Source: Akkermansiaceae bacterium (lineage in GTDB: Bacteria; Verrucomicrobiota; Verrucomicrobiia; Verrucomicrobiales; Akkermansiaceae). From it: a stretch of DNA of 64,000 nt. The notes under the pieces are model-generated. The model ran no database searches. It saw nothing but the letters and a program-made list of their open reading frames with translations, and was not told the DNA's origin. Numbering within the stretch: the stretch's first letter is position 1; every line of letters starts with the position of its first letter. The stretch covers positions 3,457,226 to 3,521,225 of the forward strand of contig CP059069.1 in the NCBI GenBank assembly GCA_017798145.1, in the 5' to 3' direction. Made by a program: the position numbers and the translations under genes. Shown in pieces: positions 19,057 to 27,671 of this stretch.

Positions 19057-21132
19057 CTAAAATTCCCAGCCTATCGATGCATAGGCGAAACGTCCCGCGC
19101 TCGGGATGGCTTCACCCACAGCGAGATCACCTCCCGAGACGCGGTTCACACCTCCAAGATGTTGGGCATACCTTTTGTCCAAAAGGTTCTCCACGCCTAC
19201 CTCGACGCGAACCGAATCAGCGAAAGTTTTCGCAACGCGAAGGTTGAGAATACCATAGCCCGGAGTCGAAGGCTCGTTCTGGAGTTGTGAAACCCGGTTT
19301 TGAGCGGAGGCCCATTCCCATTCAAGATGGGTCTCCCAACTGCTGCGCCTGTGAGCTAAGTCGAACATTCCGTGGAGCGGAGCAATTCGATAGAGACCAT
19401 CACCCGTATCCTTGTTGCGGCCGCGCACATAGCTGACACTGCCGTCCAGTGACCACTCATCGGAAAACTCCCATCCTCCGGCAAGCTCAAGCCCGTAGAG
19501 TTCCGCACGATCGACGTTGTCATACTGAAGAACCGGCAAGCCACTCATGTCGTTCCGGCCGATGGGCATTCCTTGGATGTAGTTGTGCACGCTTTGGTAA
19601 AACGGCGTGATACCCGCATTCCAGGAGTCTCCTTGCCGGGTCGCGGCAAATGCGATCTCGAAGGACGTTTCGGGATCAAGATCAAGATTCCCCAAATACG
19701 TGCGACCATCCGCGAGACCAGCGCTCGCATTGAGCGGAGTCCACAAGTAACGCTCGATCAAAGATGGGGCCCGGCTTTTTATCGCAGCAGCCAGCTCAAA
19801 GCTGGTTGCTGCGTCCGGCTCGAAACGCAGCGCAGCGGTAGCGGAAGGAAGCACATCGGTGAACGAGCGATCCGCTGCATTGAAATTCGCCTGATCCGCG
19901 AGGATCGCGTTTCGCATCATACCCGGCGGGGGAAGAATCGCGTTGCTGACCGCATCGGCATCGCTTCTCACCACATCGCCACGCAGGCCATAGCGGGAGC
20001 TCCACCCTGCCGAGTGCTTTTGATCCCATTCCATGTAAATGCCATAGCGGCTTCGCTCATTGTCATTGAACGTATCACGCCTCAAGCCACTGGCGATGGC
20101 GACCTGTTCCGCATCGAACTCATTGCGATGAATGTCGATCCCCGCGCGTAGCTCGTTTTCCTGAAACGGAAGAGCGACCTCTCCACGCCAGCCGTAATCC
20201 CGGCTCGAAGCCGGAGCCTCCATCGCCATGCTTCCCGGTATCACGGGCCGCAGGGAGTAATTATCCATCCGGTGATCGATATCATGCACATAGAGGCGGT
20301 TCTCCACCACACCCCAACTGAAATTTTCCTTCTGGGTAAGTCCGAGGTTCCAGGAATCATCGCTTACCATATCCATCGGCAAAGCAGGGGTTCCCGCATC
20401 GCGGGTATAGGAAGCCCCGAAGTCCAAAGAGACAAAACCATTTGTGGTCCGCCAAGCCGTTGTCAAATTATGGCTGGTCGTATCGTAGCCGCTGGCACTC
20501 ACCCTTCCACCGGGATACCGCAGATCGTTCGCGCTCGCCGCACTGCCCCGATAATGGAATCCAAGGTTTTCACCAGCTACGCTTAGATCCGCGCGGAACT
20601 GTGTCGCATCCTGATTCCCGAGAAATGACGATCCCAACGAACCATTCAAAAGCGCATTTCCGTCCTGTGAAAACACCGGATCCGCACGATTGATCAGAAG
20701 GCTGCCACCGATTTGATCCCCTCCTGCGCTCACAGGAGAAATTCCCGCCATCAACTCGATCACATCCCCGTCCGAGGGATGCGCGTAATGGAGTGGTGGA
20801 TCCATGTGATTCGGACAAGCAGGGGTAATCTTCATGCCATCCACCTGCACACCTACCCGATCTCCGGAAAGCCCGCGAAGCTGCAGGATTCCGGTTTGGG
20901 ATCCATTGCGGACAATCGCTGCGCCGGGCAGCTTTTGCACCATGGCAGCGGTGTCCGAGTAGCGCAGCACATCGGCTCCGACAATATGTTCAACGGGAGA
21001 ACCCGCCGATGGCAATCGATTGGCTTGAACCGTGAGAGTATCCAGTGAACGCAGCGCATCTTGTGCGCTGGATGTTTGTGAAATCGCACCTGCCACAAGG
21101 AGGCTGATGACTGAGGAGTTTAAAATTTTCAT
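19057..21132 (-). CDS. TonB-dependent outer-membrane receptor, copper (OprC/NosA) type
   Basis: 691 residues with an N-terminal signal (MKILNSSVISLLVAGAISQTSSA), a plug domain (about 30-150) and a 22-strand type barrel. It ends in the aromatic FAYASIGWEF as outer-membrane barrels do. The plug contains PACPNHMDPPLHY, with the CxxxM pattern (CPNHM) that binds copper in OprC. The C-terminal VEVGVENLLDKRYAQHLGG is the standard receptor tail motif. A longer in-frame start exists upstream but lacks a signal, so 21132 is chosen. It follows a small CxxC membrane protein gene on the same strand. Copper specificity is inferred from the motif. Confidence 0.88.
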   Translation of the reverse strand: MKILNSSVISLLVAGAISQTSSAQDALRSLDTLTVQANRLPSAGSPVEHIVGADVLRYSDTAAMVQKLPGAAIVRNGSQTGILQLRGLSGDRVGVQVDGMKITPACPNHMDPPLHYAHPSDGDVIELMAGISPVSAGGDQIGGSLLINRADPVFSQDGNALLNGSLGSSFLGNQDATQFRADLSVAGENLGFHYRGSAASANDLRYPGGRVSASGYDTTSHNLTTAWRTTNGFVSLDFGASYTRDAGTPALPMDMVSDDSWNLGLTQKENFSWGVVENRLYVHDIDHRMDNYSLRPVIPGSMAMEAPASSRDYGWRGEVALPFQENELRAGIDIHRNEFDAEQVAIASGLRRDTFNDNERSRYGIYMEWDQKHSAGWSSRYGLRGDVVRSDADAVSNAILPPPGMMRNAILADQANFNAADRSFTDVLPSATAALRFEPDAATSFELAAAIKSRAPSLIERYLWTPLNASAGLADGRTYLGNLDLDPETSFEIAFAATRQGDSWNAGITPFYQSVHNYIQGMPIGRNDMSGLPVLQYDNVDRAELYGLELAGGWEFSDEWSLDGSVSYVRGRNKDTGDGLYRIAPLHGMFDLAHRRSSWETHLEWEWASAQNRVSQLQNEPSTPGYGILNLRVAKTFADSVRVEVGVENLLDKRYAQHLGGVNRVSGGDLAVGEAIPSAGRFAYASIGWEF

Positions 21133-21140
21133 GAGATAAA

Positions 21141-21164
21141 AATAAATTGAGGTATAAATTGAGG
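21141..21164. repeat. Tandem 12-bp repeat just upstream of the copper receptor start
   Basis: AATAAATTGAGG and TATAAATTGAGG lie head to tail, 11 of 12 bases identical, starting 9 bases upstream of the receptor ATG in an AT-rich patch. This may be an operator or a promoter part; too close to the start to be purely spacer. Role inferred. Confidence 0.45.
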
Positions 21165-21284
21165 CGCTGAAACGCGCGCTGTAAGAGAACAACCGCGGGA
21201 CAAATGCCCGCAGCGAATAGCCCGGACTCTCCGCCCTGAGCCTTCGAGTTTTCACGCCGATGAGGCGCGATGGAAATGTGCAGC

Positions 21285-21704
21285 CTAGCTCAACTCCGGC
21301 GGCGGCACCTCGGGGCCATCTGTCCCTTTTCCCCCACGAAATCGCTGCCAATCGTCGGTCACTGCCAGGTAATCTTCATACTTCGGCAGCGGTGCTCGGA
21401 GCCGTCCCGCAGACACAACCATTGCATCCCAAGCGAGACTCGGACGGAAAACTTTTGGAGCCGGCGGCACAGACGAATCATCCTCTTTCTGCTGCCGCAA
21501 TTTAGCAACCTTCTTGCACAGCGAGCATGGATGCTCTCCATCGAAAGTCTTGATGACTCCGCGCTTAAACCCGCTCTCCTGCGAGTAGCTGACGACCATG
21601 TTCAACCATGCGACTTCCTGCAAAAAAATCGCCGGCCCCTGCATCAGCAGGAGCAGCAAGACTGCAATCAGGTTCCGAAGTATGGTCACGGGGAAGAAAA
21701 ACAT
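21285..21704 (-). CDS. Small membrane protein with CxxC motif, beside copper receptor
   Basis: 139 residues. The start at 21704 gives an N-terminal hydrophobic segment (FPVTILRNLIAVLLLLLMQG, a signal or anchor). Then comes SYSQESGFKRGVIKTFDGEHPCSLCKKV with a CxxC pair that could bind a metal, and a Pro-rich tail ending PEVPPPELS. It is upstream of the TonB receptor gene with a 152-base gap, so a shared role in copper handling is likely. Family name not known to me. Confidence 0.65.
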   Translation of the reverse strand: MFFFPVTILRNLIAVLLLLLMQGPAIFLQEVAWLNMVVSYSQESGFKRGVIKTFDGEHPCSLCKKVAKLRQQKEDDSSVPPAPKVFRPSLAWDAMVVSAGRLRAPLPKYEDYLAVTDDWQRFRGGKGTDGPEVPPPELS

Positions 21705-21865
21705 AAGAAGCCCGGAACCCGTAGTCAAAGCAAACCCTCTGGTTGGCCGATTGCGGATTCGCCCGCGAGGGCACGCTACCGATGCCGGCGGCGACCGATA
21801 CGAATTCGTCTTTCGCCCCCGGAAGAGATGCCAGCCGGTCCTGAAGATCGAACCTTGTGCCCTAT
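21705..21865. other. Intergenic, nothing recognised
   Basis: Upstream of the CxxC-protein gene. No further gene, RNA or clear promoter was identified; the frames here are poor in coding character. Confidence 0.4.
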
Positions 21866-21992
21866 TTCCCATGATCCTGATTTTTGAAATGTCTATTCTC
21901 CATCCATCGGGCGACGCGTGTCTCCAGAGTCGCGTAAAGTGCCGGCAGCAGGAGCAAGGCCTGCCGTCCGTTCTGGAAGGTGCCGGAAAAAT
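21866..21992 (-). pseudogene. C-terminal remnant of an RND-like metal efflux protein
   Basis: Minus-strand frame of about 37 codons reading FSGTFQNGRQALLLLPALYA followed by TLETRVARWMENRHFKNQDHGK and a stop. The LLLLPALYATLE pattern looks like the last membrane helix and cytoplasmic end of CusA-type RND efflux pumps. An in-frame TGA lies just upstream and no start is available, so only the tail survives. It sits upstream of the copper receptor pair on the same strand, which supports a decayed copper or heavy-metal locus. Short, so the family call is tentative. Confidence 0.42.
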
Positions 21993-22121
21993 CTATTCAT
22001 CCAGCGCCTCCAAGATTGCCTCTGACGAAAGACGAACGCCTTCAAACAACCCTGATGCCGTCTGAATTGTTTTCTTGCAGGTTGCCGTAGCGACCACAGC
22101 ATACAAAGCAATCGAACAAAC

Positions 22122-23021
22122 ATGAGCACGCACTCCTTCATCGACTCCGACCTCCTCTCCCGCCTCGGCTCGCTCCCCATCGAGTCACGCGTCCCGATGA
22201 TGGGGAATGTCGCGGGAAAACACCGCTCACCCCACCGTGGCTCCTCCGTCGAGTTCGCGGAGTATCGGAAATACGTCCCCGGCGATGATACACGCCGTCT
22301 CGATTGGAAAGCTTTCGCCCGCTCCGACCGTTTCTACATCAAGGAATTCGAGGCGGATACGAACCTCCGCGCTTACTTCGTCATCGACGCCTCCGGATCG
22401 ATGAATTTCCACAGCCCCGGGCAGGACACAAAGATCGAATACGCCCGGAAAATTGCCGCATCCCTCGCATACCTGTTAGTGAACCAAGGCGACGCCGCAG
22501 GCCTCTCGATCTGCACGGACAAGCTCCACCTCGAAGTCCCGCCCTCACGCCGCGCCGCCCACTTGGAGCGCTTTTTCTCCACCATTGAAAAGGTCGAGCC
22601 ATCCGGCGAGACCGGCCTCATCGAAGCCCTGCACGTCATCGCGGAAAAGATCAGCCAACGCGCCTTCGTCGTCATCCTGTCGGATTTTTTCACCGATACG
22701 GAAAAGCTTTCCGAAGCCCTCCAGCACCTCCGCTACCGCAAGCACGACATTTCCCTCTTCCACCTCATGGATCCTCAGGAAATCGGCTTCCAGTTCGATA
22801 GGCCGCATCGCTTCGTGGATCTGGAGGACGGCACCGCCCTTGTCGTGGAGCCGAACCTGATCGCCGACGAATACCAGACCGCCCTCAAGGAGTTCATGAA
22901 GAACGTCCGTGACAAGGCGCATGATGCCGCCGCCGATTACCAGCTGATCACCACAGACACCCCGCTGGAGCCCCTCCTCCGCGAGTTCCTCACCGCCCGC
23001 CTGCCGAAGGCGAAGCATTGA
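22122..23021 (+). CDS. DUF58 domain protein (MoxR partner)
   Basis: 299 residues. The DUF58 signature is clear: GKHRSPHRGSSVEFAEYRKY then VPGDDTRRLDWKAFARSDRF (about residues 30-68). A vWA-like Mg site follows, VIDASGSMNF (about 86). These proteins usually work with a MoxR ATPase in protein maturation or envelope processes. Here the moxR gene is 3.1 kb upstream on the same strand, separated by a minus-strand block. Start ATG at 22122 gives the family's normal N-terminus. Confidence 0.92.
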   Translation: MSTHSFIDSDLLSRLGSLPIESRVPMMGNVAGKHRSPHRGSSVEFAEYRKYVPGDDTRRLDWKAFARSDRFYIKEFEADTNLRAYFVIDASGSMNFHSPGQDTKIEYARKIAASLAYLLVNQGDAAGLSICTDKLHLEVPPSRRAAHLERFFSTIEKVEPSGETGLIEALHVIAEKISQRAFVVILSDFFTDTEKLSEALQHLRYRKHDISLFHLMDPQEIGFQFDRPHRFVDLEDGTALVVEPNLIADEYQTALKEFMKNVRDKAHDAAADYQLITTDTPLEPLLREFLTARLPKAKH

Positions 23022-23143
23022 GGGTCTTCGCGCCCCGGTCATGGGGTTCAGGTATCCGATGGCGCGCCGCGCAAGCCTTCGCTGTTGGCTGATTGCCAAA
23101 AAATGGATTTCCCCCCGGGCGATTCCCATCCAATGTATTTGTC

Positions 23144-24499
23144 GTGAAACCCAACAGCAGCGAGAAAGAGATCAAGTCATTCATGGCCGGGCTGAAAAAG
23201 CGGAACCCGGGTGAGCACGAGTTTCACCAGGCGGTGCGCGAGGTGGTGGACACGATCATCCCCTTCACCGCGGAGCACACGAAATACCGGGACGCCTACA
23301 TCCTGGAACGGATGACGGAGCCTGACCGCATCATCACCTTCCGCGTCACCTGGGAGGACGACAATGGCCGTGTCTGGGCGGATCGCGCGTGGCGGGTGCA
23401 GTTCAACAACTCCATCGGGCCTTACAAGGGCGGCCTGCGCTTTCACCCCACGGTCTCGCAGAGCGTCCTGAAGTTCCTGGGCTTCGAGCAGGTGTTGAAA
23501 AATTCCCTCACAGGCCTGCCTATGGGTGGCGCGAAGGGCGGATCGAACTTCAATCCCAAGGGGCGTTCCGACCGCGAGATCATGCGTTTCTGCCAGTCGA
23601 TGATGATCGAGCTGCACCGCCACATCGGCGAGGACGTTGATGTCCCCGCCGGTGACATCAACGTCGGCGCACGCGAGATCAGCTACCTTTTCGGAACCTA
23701 CAAGCGCCTGGAAAACCGCTTCGCCGGCATCCTCACAGGCAAAGGCCTTGCCTTCGGTGGCAGCCTCGTGCGCAAGGAGGCCACCGGCTACGGGGCGGTG
23801 TATTTCATGAAGCACATGCTCGAGCACGCGGGCGAGGAAATGAAAGGCAAGACCGCCCTAGTCTCCGGCTCGGGGAACGTCGCCCTCTACTGCATCGAGA
23901 AGCTCATCGAGCTGGGCGCGACCGTGCTGACCGCTTCCGACTCCTCCGGCTTCATCCACGATCCCAAGGGCATCACCCGCGAGAAGCTCGACTGGCTCAT
24001 CGACCTCAAGGAAAACCGCCGCGGCCGCATCCAGGAATACGCGGAGAAATTCGGCTGCGATTTCCACCAGGGGAAAACCCCGTGGGGCGTGAAGGCGGAT
24101 CTCGCATTCCCCTGCGCCACCCAGAACGAACTGTTGTTGGATGATGCGGTGGCAATGGTGAAAAACGGCGTCAAGGCCATCGCCGAGGGCGCGAACATGC
24201 CCTGCACGGCGGAGGCCACCGATCATTTCCTGGAGCACGATGTCCTCTTTGGCCCGGCGAAGGCGGCCAACGCGGGCGGGGTCGCGGTGTCCGGCCTGGA
24301 GCAGAGCCAGAACCAGCTCCGCATCAGCTGGAGCCGCAAGGAGGTCGATGACCGCCTCGTCGGCATCATGACGGACATCCATGGGAAATGCGTCAGATAC
24401 GGCAGCCGCAATGGCAGGCCGGTCGATTACCGCTCGGGCGCGAACATCGCCGGCTTCGTCAAGGTCGCCGATGCGATGCTCGCCTACGGGGTTGTCTGA
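23144..24499 (+). CDS. gdhA: NADP-type glutamate dehydrogenase
   Basis: Converts 2-oxoglutarate and ammonium to glutamate. With the GTG start at 23144 the protein has 451 residues, matching the hexameric GdhA family (447 in E. coli). Landmarks: GPYKGGLRFHP, LPMGGAKGGSNFNPKG with the catalytic Lys, DVPAGDINVG, and a Rossmann loop VSGSGNVALYC followed by ASDSSG. The Ser-Asp-Ser pattern is as in NADP-dependent enzymes. The C-terminus is GANIAGFVKVADAMLAYGVV. An upstream TTG or a downstream ATG (23183) are other start options. The 3' end overlaps the convergent hpt gene by 16 bases. Confidence 0.95.
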   Translation: MKPNSSEKEIKSFMAGLKKRNPGEHEFHQAVREVVDTIIPFTAEHTKYRDAYILERMTEPDRIITFRVTWEDDNGRVWADRAWRVQFNNSIGPYKGGLRFHPTVSQSVLKFLGFEQVLKNSLTGLPMGGAKGGSNFNPKGRSDREIMRFCQSMMIELHRHIGEDVDVPAGDINVGAREISYLFGTYKRLENRFAGILTGKGLAFGGSLVRKEATGYGAVYFMKHMLEHAGEEMKGKTALVSGSGNVALYCIEKLIELGATVLTASDSSGFIHDPKGITREKLDWLIDLKENRRGRIQEYAEKFGCDFHQGKTPWGVKADLAFPCATQNELLLDDAVAMVKNGVKAIAEGANMPCTAEATDHFLEHDVLFGPAKAANAGGVAVSGLEQSQNQLRISWSRKEVDDRLVGIMTDIHGKCVRYGSRNGRPVDYRSGANIAGFVKVADAMLAYGVV

Positions 24500-25062
24500 A
24501 TAGGGATTCCCGGCATCGCGGCGCCCACCGAGATCACGCTTTCCTTGAGCACGCCGATGAACGGCAGGTTGCGGTAGCGGCCGTCGAAATCCAGCCCATA
24601 CCCGACAACGAACTCGTCCTCGATCTCGAACCCGACATAGTCCGCATTCACTTCCACGGCACGGATGACTTTCTTGCTAAGAAGCACGCAGGTTTTGACG
24701 CCTGCGGCCTCGCCTTCCAGCAGCTTGGACTTCACCAACTGGAGCGTTCGCCCGGTGTCGAGGATGTCATCGAGGATCAGTACGTGTTTTCCCCGGACAT
24801 CCGGCAGCCCGGTGCCCAGCAGCTTGACCACACCCGAGCTTTCCGTGCCGCCGTGGTAGCTCGAGGCACCGAGGGACTCGATGCGGAGCGGCATCTGGAT
24901 GCGGCGGAGCAGATCTGCCATCAGGATGATCCCGCCGTGGAGGATCACGATCGCGGTCAGGTCCTTGCCCTCGTGGTCGCGGGTGATTTCCTCTGCCAGC
25001 TCGTCGAGGCGGGCGAGGATTGTGGATTCGTTGAAGAGGACTTTTTCGAGATCGGCACGCAT
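24484..25062 (-). CDS. hpt: Hypoxanthine phosphoribosyltransferase
   Basis: 192 residues. The PRPP-binding loop VLILDDILDTGRTL (about residues 94-107), the flexible loop SSYHGGTESSG, and the C-terminal base-binding VGYGLDFDGRYRNLPFIGVL are all typical of HPRT, which salvages hypoxanthine and guanine to IMP and GMP. It is the last gene of a tightly packed unit with the SIS-like, GTP-cyclohydrolase-like and RidA genes (3 bases after the SIS-like gene), which may give it a pathway-specific role. Start ATG at 25062 is the only good one. Confidence 0.95.
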   Translation of the reverse strand: MRADLEKVLFNESTILARLDELAEEITRDHEGKDLTAIVILHGGIILMADLLRRIQMPLRIESLGASSYHGGTESSGVVKLLGTGLPDVRGKHVLILDDILDTGRTLQLVKSKLLEGEAAGVKTCVLLSKKVIRAVEVNADYVGFEIEDEFVVGYGLDFDGRYRNLPFIGVLKESVISVGAAMPGIPIQTTP

Positions 25063-25065
25063 GGT

Positions 25066-26100
25066 TCAGGAGTTGGTTGGGGGGTCTTCCGCAGCAGGCA
25101 GCGGGCATTCGAGATGATAGCCTTCCCCGTCGAGTCCTTTCCCCGGCCAGTCGAACTGGCTGTGGGGCGAGTAGTGGATTGCGGTCGCGAGGGCACGGTT
25201 GAGCAGGGCTTCGAAAAAGAAGACGGATGCCGGCTCTGGCACGGGGGAGGCAATCGTGCGGATCGGTGAATCGAGCCGCCCGAACATGGGCAGCAGATGC
25301 GCCGCAAGCGCCGTTTCCGCAGCGGATGCGGATGTGAAAATCCACTGCGCGCATGGTTCCGCATGATTCTGCTGAATCGGGCCATGTGCTGCCTGAAGGA
25401 TATCGCGGCGGACGGGTTCGGGAAGAAACAGCCCCTCGACCCGCTTGAAACCGAGGTTCTGCGGATAATCGTTCGCCGGGCCGATGAAGTTGAATTCGAC
25501 CCCCGAAATGAAATCTTCCGCAAGCGCATCCACTGTTTCCCGAGGGGTTTCATCGACGCTGGAAAAAATCCTTCCGACTTCCGAGGGATCCGGAGGCGCG
25601 GGCGTTCCGGGCAGCACGGAATGCAGCCATTGCCATGCGGTGAGGTAAGTGACCATCGGGCCGATCACCCGCAGCAGGATGGTGAATTCATCGGTCTCCA
25701 TGCAACGGACGAACTCGATCTCATCTCCGGTGAAAGGCGTTTCATCCTGCTCCTTCGCGCTGAAAACGACCGTGCGCGCGAACGAAGGATGGTGGCGGAG
25801 GGCGATCCGTGCGTTGGATGAGAGTCCCTGGGAAAAAACGATGAGCGTTCCGTCCGGAGCGGCTGGGCCGGAGACGGCGAAAGACGAGGGGTTGGCGAAA
25901 GTCGCGGCACCCGGAGCCGTGCGATCCACGAGCGAGCAAAGGAACCGGGCATGCGCCTCGGAACTCCCTATGCCTGTCACGATCCATGGGAAGGGAGGCG
26001 GCTGGGAAGCCCCGATCCGCCTGGCCGCGGCCTCGCACAGGCGCTCGCGGGCGAGAGCCATCCGCGCTTTCAGGAGCGTTATGCTTTCTTCCCGTTTCAT
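25066..26100 (-). CDS. SIS-domain-like protein, unknown function
   Basis: 344 residues, no membrane segments. The first half has VTGIGSSEAHARFL (about residues 41-54) and GTLIVFSQGLSSNARIAL (about 84-101). These resemble the two phosphosugar-binding loops of SIS domains (GxGxS and SQxGxS). A second half with SGVEFNFIGPANDYPQNLGF could be a second SIS-like lobe. Its ATG overlaps the stop of the cyclohydrolase-like gene by 4 bases, and hpt follows after 3 bases, so it is translationally coupled to both. A sugar-phosphate or nucleotide-derived ligand is a reasonable guess; the family call is tentative. Confidence 0.55.
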   Translation of the reverse strand: MKREESITLLKARMALARERLCEAAARRIGASQPPPFPWIVTGIGSSEAHARFLCSLVDRTAPGAATFANPSSFAVSGPAAPDGTLIVFSQGLSSNARIALRHHPSFARTVVFSAKEQDETPFTGDEIEFVRCMETDEFTILLRVIGPMVTYLTAWQWLHSVLPGTPAPPDPSEVGRIFSSVDETPRETVDALAEDFISGVEFNFIGPANDYPQNLGFKRVEGLFLPEPVRRDILQAAHGPIQQNHAEPCAQWIFTSASAAETALAAHLLPMFGRLDSPIRTIASPVPEPASVFFFEALLNRALATAIHYSPHSQFDWPGKGLDGEGYHLECPLPAAEDPPTNS

Positions 26101-27671
26101 GCGCTCGCGTTCGGTGCGCTATCGAGGAAAATCCATTCCACGACCTCAAGGTCCTGCTCGCGGATCGCTGCGCCGTAGTCGCCCTTTGCAACCAGGCTCC
26201 TCGGCGAGTTCACGACCATCTTGACCTTGCTGCTGCGGAGGTGGGCGCGGAGCACCGAGAAGATCCGCTCGTAGTCGCGCTGGTCGAACTCGACCCCCAG
26301 CTTTGCGTAAGACTCCGCAGTGCTGTAGCTGCGCCCGCGCTCAAGCATCATGCGGTCGATCGCCAGCGCACCGAATCCGGCGCCGCGCCCGTCCTGATAG
26401 ACCAGCACGATGCATCCGACGCCATACTCGACGATGTGCTGCACCGATTTCATGTATTTCGCCTTGTTGTCATCGACCATCACCGGGAAGCGGTTGAGGA
26501 TGGACTCGCTCTGGATCCGCACGACCGGCACGTCGTAGCTGTGTGCCTTTCCGTGGGTGAGCACGACGATGTCATGCCCGCTCACCACGTCGTAGTAAAC
26601 GTGCACCCGGAACCAATACGGCTTGTATAGCAGATCCACGAGCGGGTTTTCCGCATCGCTTTCCGACATCGCCTTGAGGCGCTCATAATCGATTTTGATC
26701 AAGACCCGGTTGTTGCGGATGATGCGGTAGCTGTGGACGACGCGATCCGGCAGGCGCATGTGCGCCTCGATGCCGTGATTCGGGAAAAGATCCTCCATTT
26801 CGGCGGTCGTGAGGAGGATCTCGTTGGCGATCGGGCGTATGGGAAGGAAATAGCTCGCCATGTAGATGAAGCGCTCGGCGCTCTCGAGCACGCGCGGCTT
26901 GAAAGGGATGACAGGCTCGGGTGGCTGCACGCTTCGCAATGCCGATAGCAGCGGGCGCTTCAGGAAATGCCCTGAATCGGCCTTGGACTGGAGGTAGAAG
27001 AGGTTGAACGGCTCCGGCTCGTATTCGAGCGTTTCGGTGCGCTCCACGGTCAGCCCGTTCTGTTGCATGGCCTCGACCTTGTCCGGGTTGTTGGTAAGGA
27101 TGATCCACGACGCCTTGATGCGCAGGATTTTCACGATGTCGGCGACGTTGAGATACTGCCGGTAATCCTTTTTCAGCCCGAGCATCGCGTATGCCTCGAA
27201 GGTTGAGAGGCGGTCGCGGCTCGCCTGGACCAGCATGCGGTCGCGCGCCTTCGCCGTGTAGCCGACGCCACGGCCTTCCTGGAGCAGGTAGAAAAGGACG
27301 CCCCGCCCGACCTCGCTGATCCGCTTGATCGCGCCTTCGAGCTGCTGGACGCAGTCGCAATCGCAGCCGCGTAGCGTCTCGCTGGTCACGCAGCTGGAGT
27401 GCATCCGGGTGTGGAGCGGATCGTCCGAGTGGATGTCTCCGTGGGCCAGGGCGATGATGTAGCCCTTCTGGATGATGTCCTGGAAAATGTAGCCGACGAA
27501 GAGCCCGTAGCGGGTCGGCACCTTTGTCTCGGCCAGGAAAACGGTGGTGCCATAGGTGGGCCTGTCATCCGTGGCGGAGGGGTCGTAATGCGCGGCATCC
27601 CCGGCATATTTTTCCAGCTCGGCGAAGATCGGATCGAGGAGCGGCGGGTGGATTGTTGCGGATTCGCTCAT
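26097..27671 (-). CDS. Tandem GTP cyclohydrolase II-like protein, second copy degenerate
   Basis: 524 residues made of two RibA-type domains. The first (about 60-220) keeps the zinc motif C-x10-C-x-C in SSCVTSETLRGCDCDC, the LLQEGRGVGYTAKARDR catalytic segment and IKASWIILTNNPDKVEAM. The second (about 320-500) keeps VYQDGRGAGFGALAIDR and a matching KMVVNSPRSL end. It lacks the zinc cysteines (the equivalent stretch is VRIQSESILNRFPVMVDDNKA). Ordinary riboflavin RibA has about 200 residues or is fused to RibB, so this is a paralogue. Related ring-opening proteins include Urc1 of the fungal and bacterial uracil pathway. It is coupled by 4-base overlaps to ridA upstream and the SIS-like gene downstream. 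Confidence 0.82.
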   Translation of the reverse strand: MSESATIHPPLLDPIFAELEKYAGDAAHYDPSATDDRPTYGTTVFLAETKVPTRYGLFVGYIFQDIIQKGYIIALAHGDIHSDDPLHTRMHSSCVTSETLRGCDCDCVQQLEGAIKRISEVGRGVLFYLLQEGRGVGYTAKARDRMLVQASRDRLSTFEAYAMLGLKKDYRQYLNVADIVKILRIKASWIILTNNPDKVEAMQQNGLTVERTETLEYEPEPFNLFYLQSKADSGHFLKRPLLSALRSVQPPEPVIPFKPRVLESAERFIYMASYFLPIRPIANEILLTTAEMEDLFPNHGIEAHMRLPDRVVHSYRIIRNNRVLIKIDYERLKAMSESDAENPLVDLLYKPYWFRVHVYYDVVSGHDIVVLTHGKAHSYDVPVVRIQSESILNRFPVMVDDNKAKYMKSVQHIVEYGVGCIVLVYQDGRGAGFGALAIDRMMLERGRSYSTAESYAKLGVEFDQRDYERIFSVLRAHLRSSKVKMVVNSPRSLVAKGDYGAAIREQDLEVVEWIFLDSAPNASA

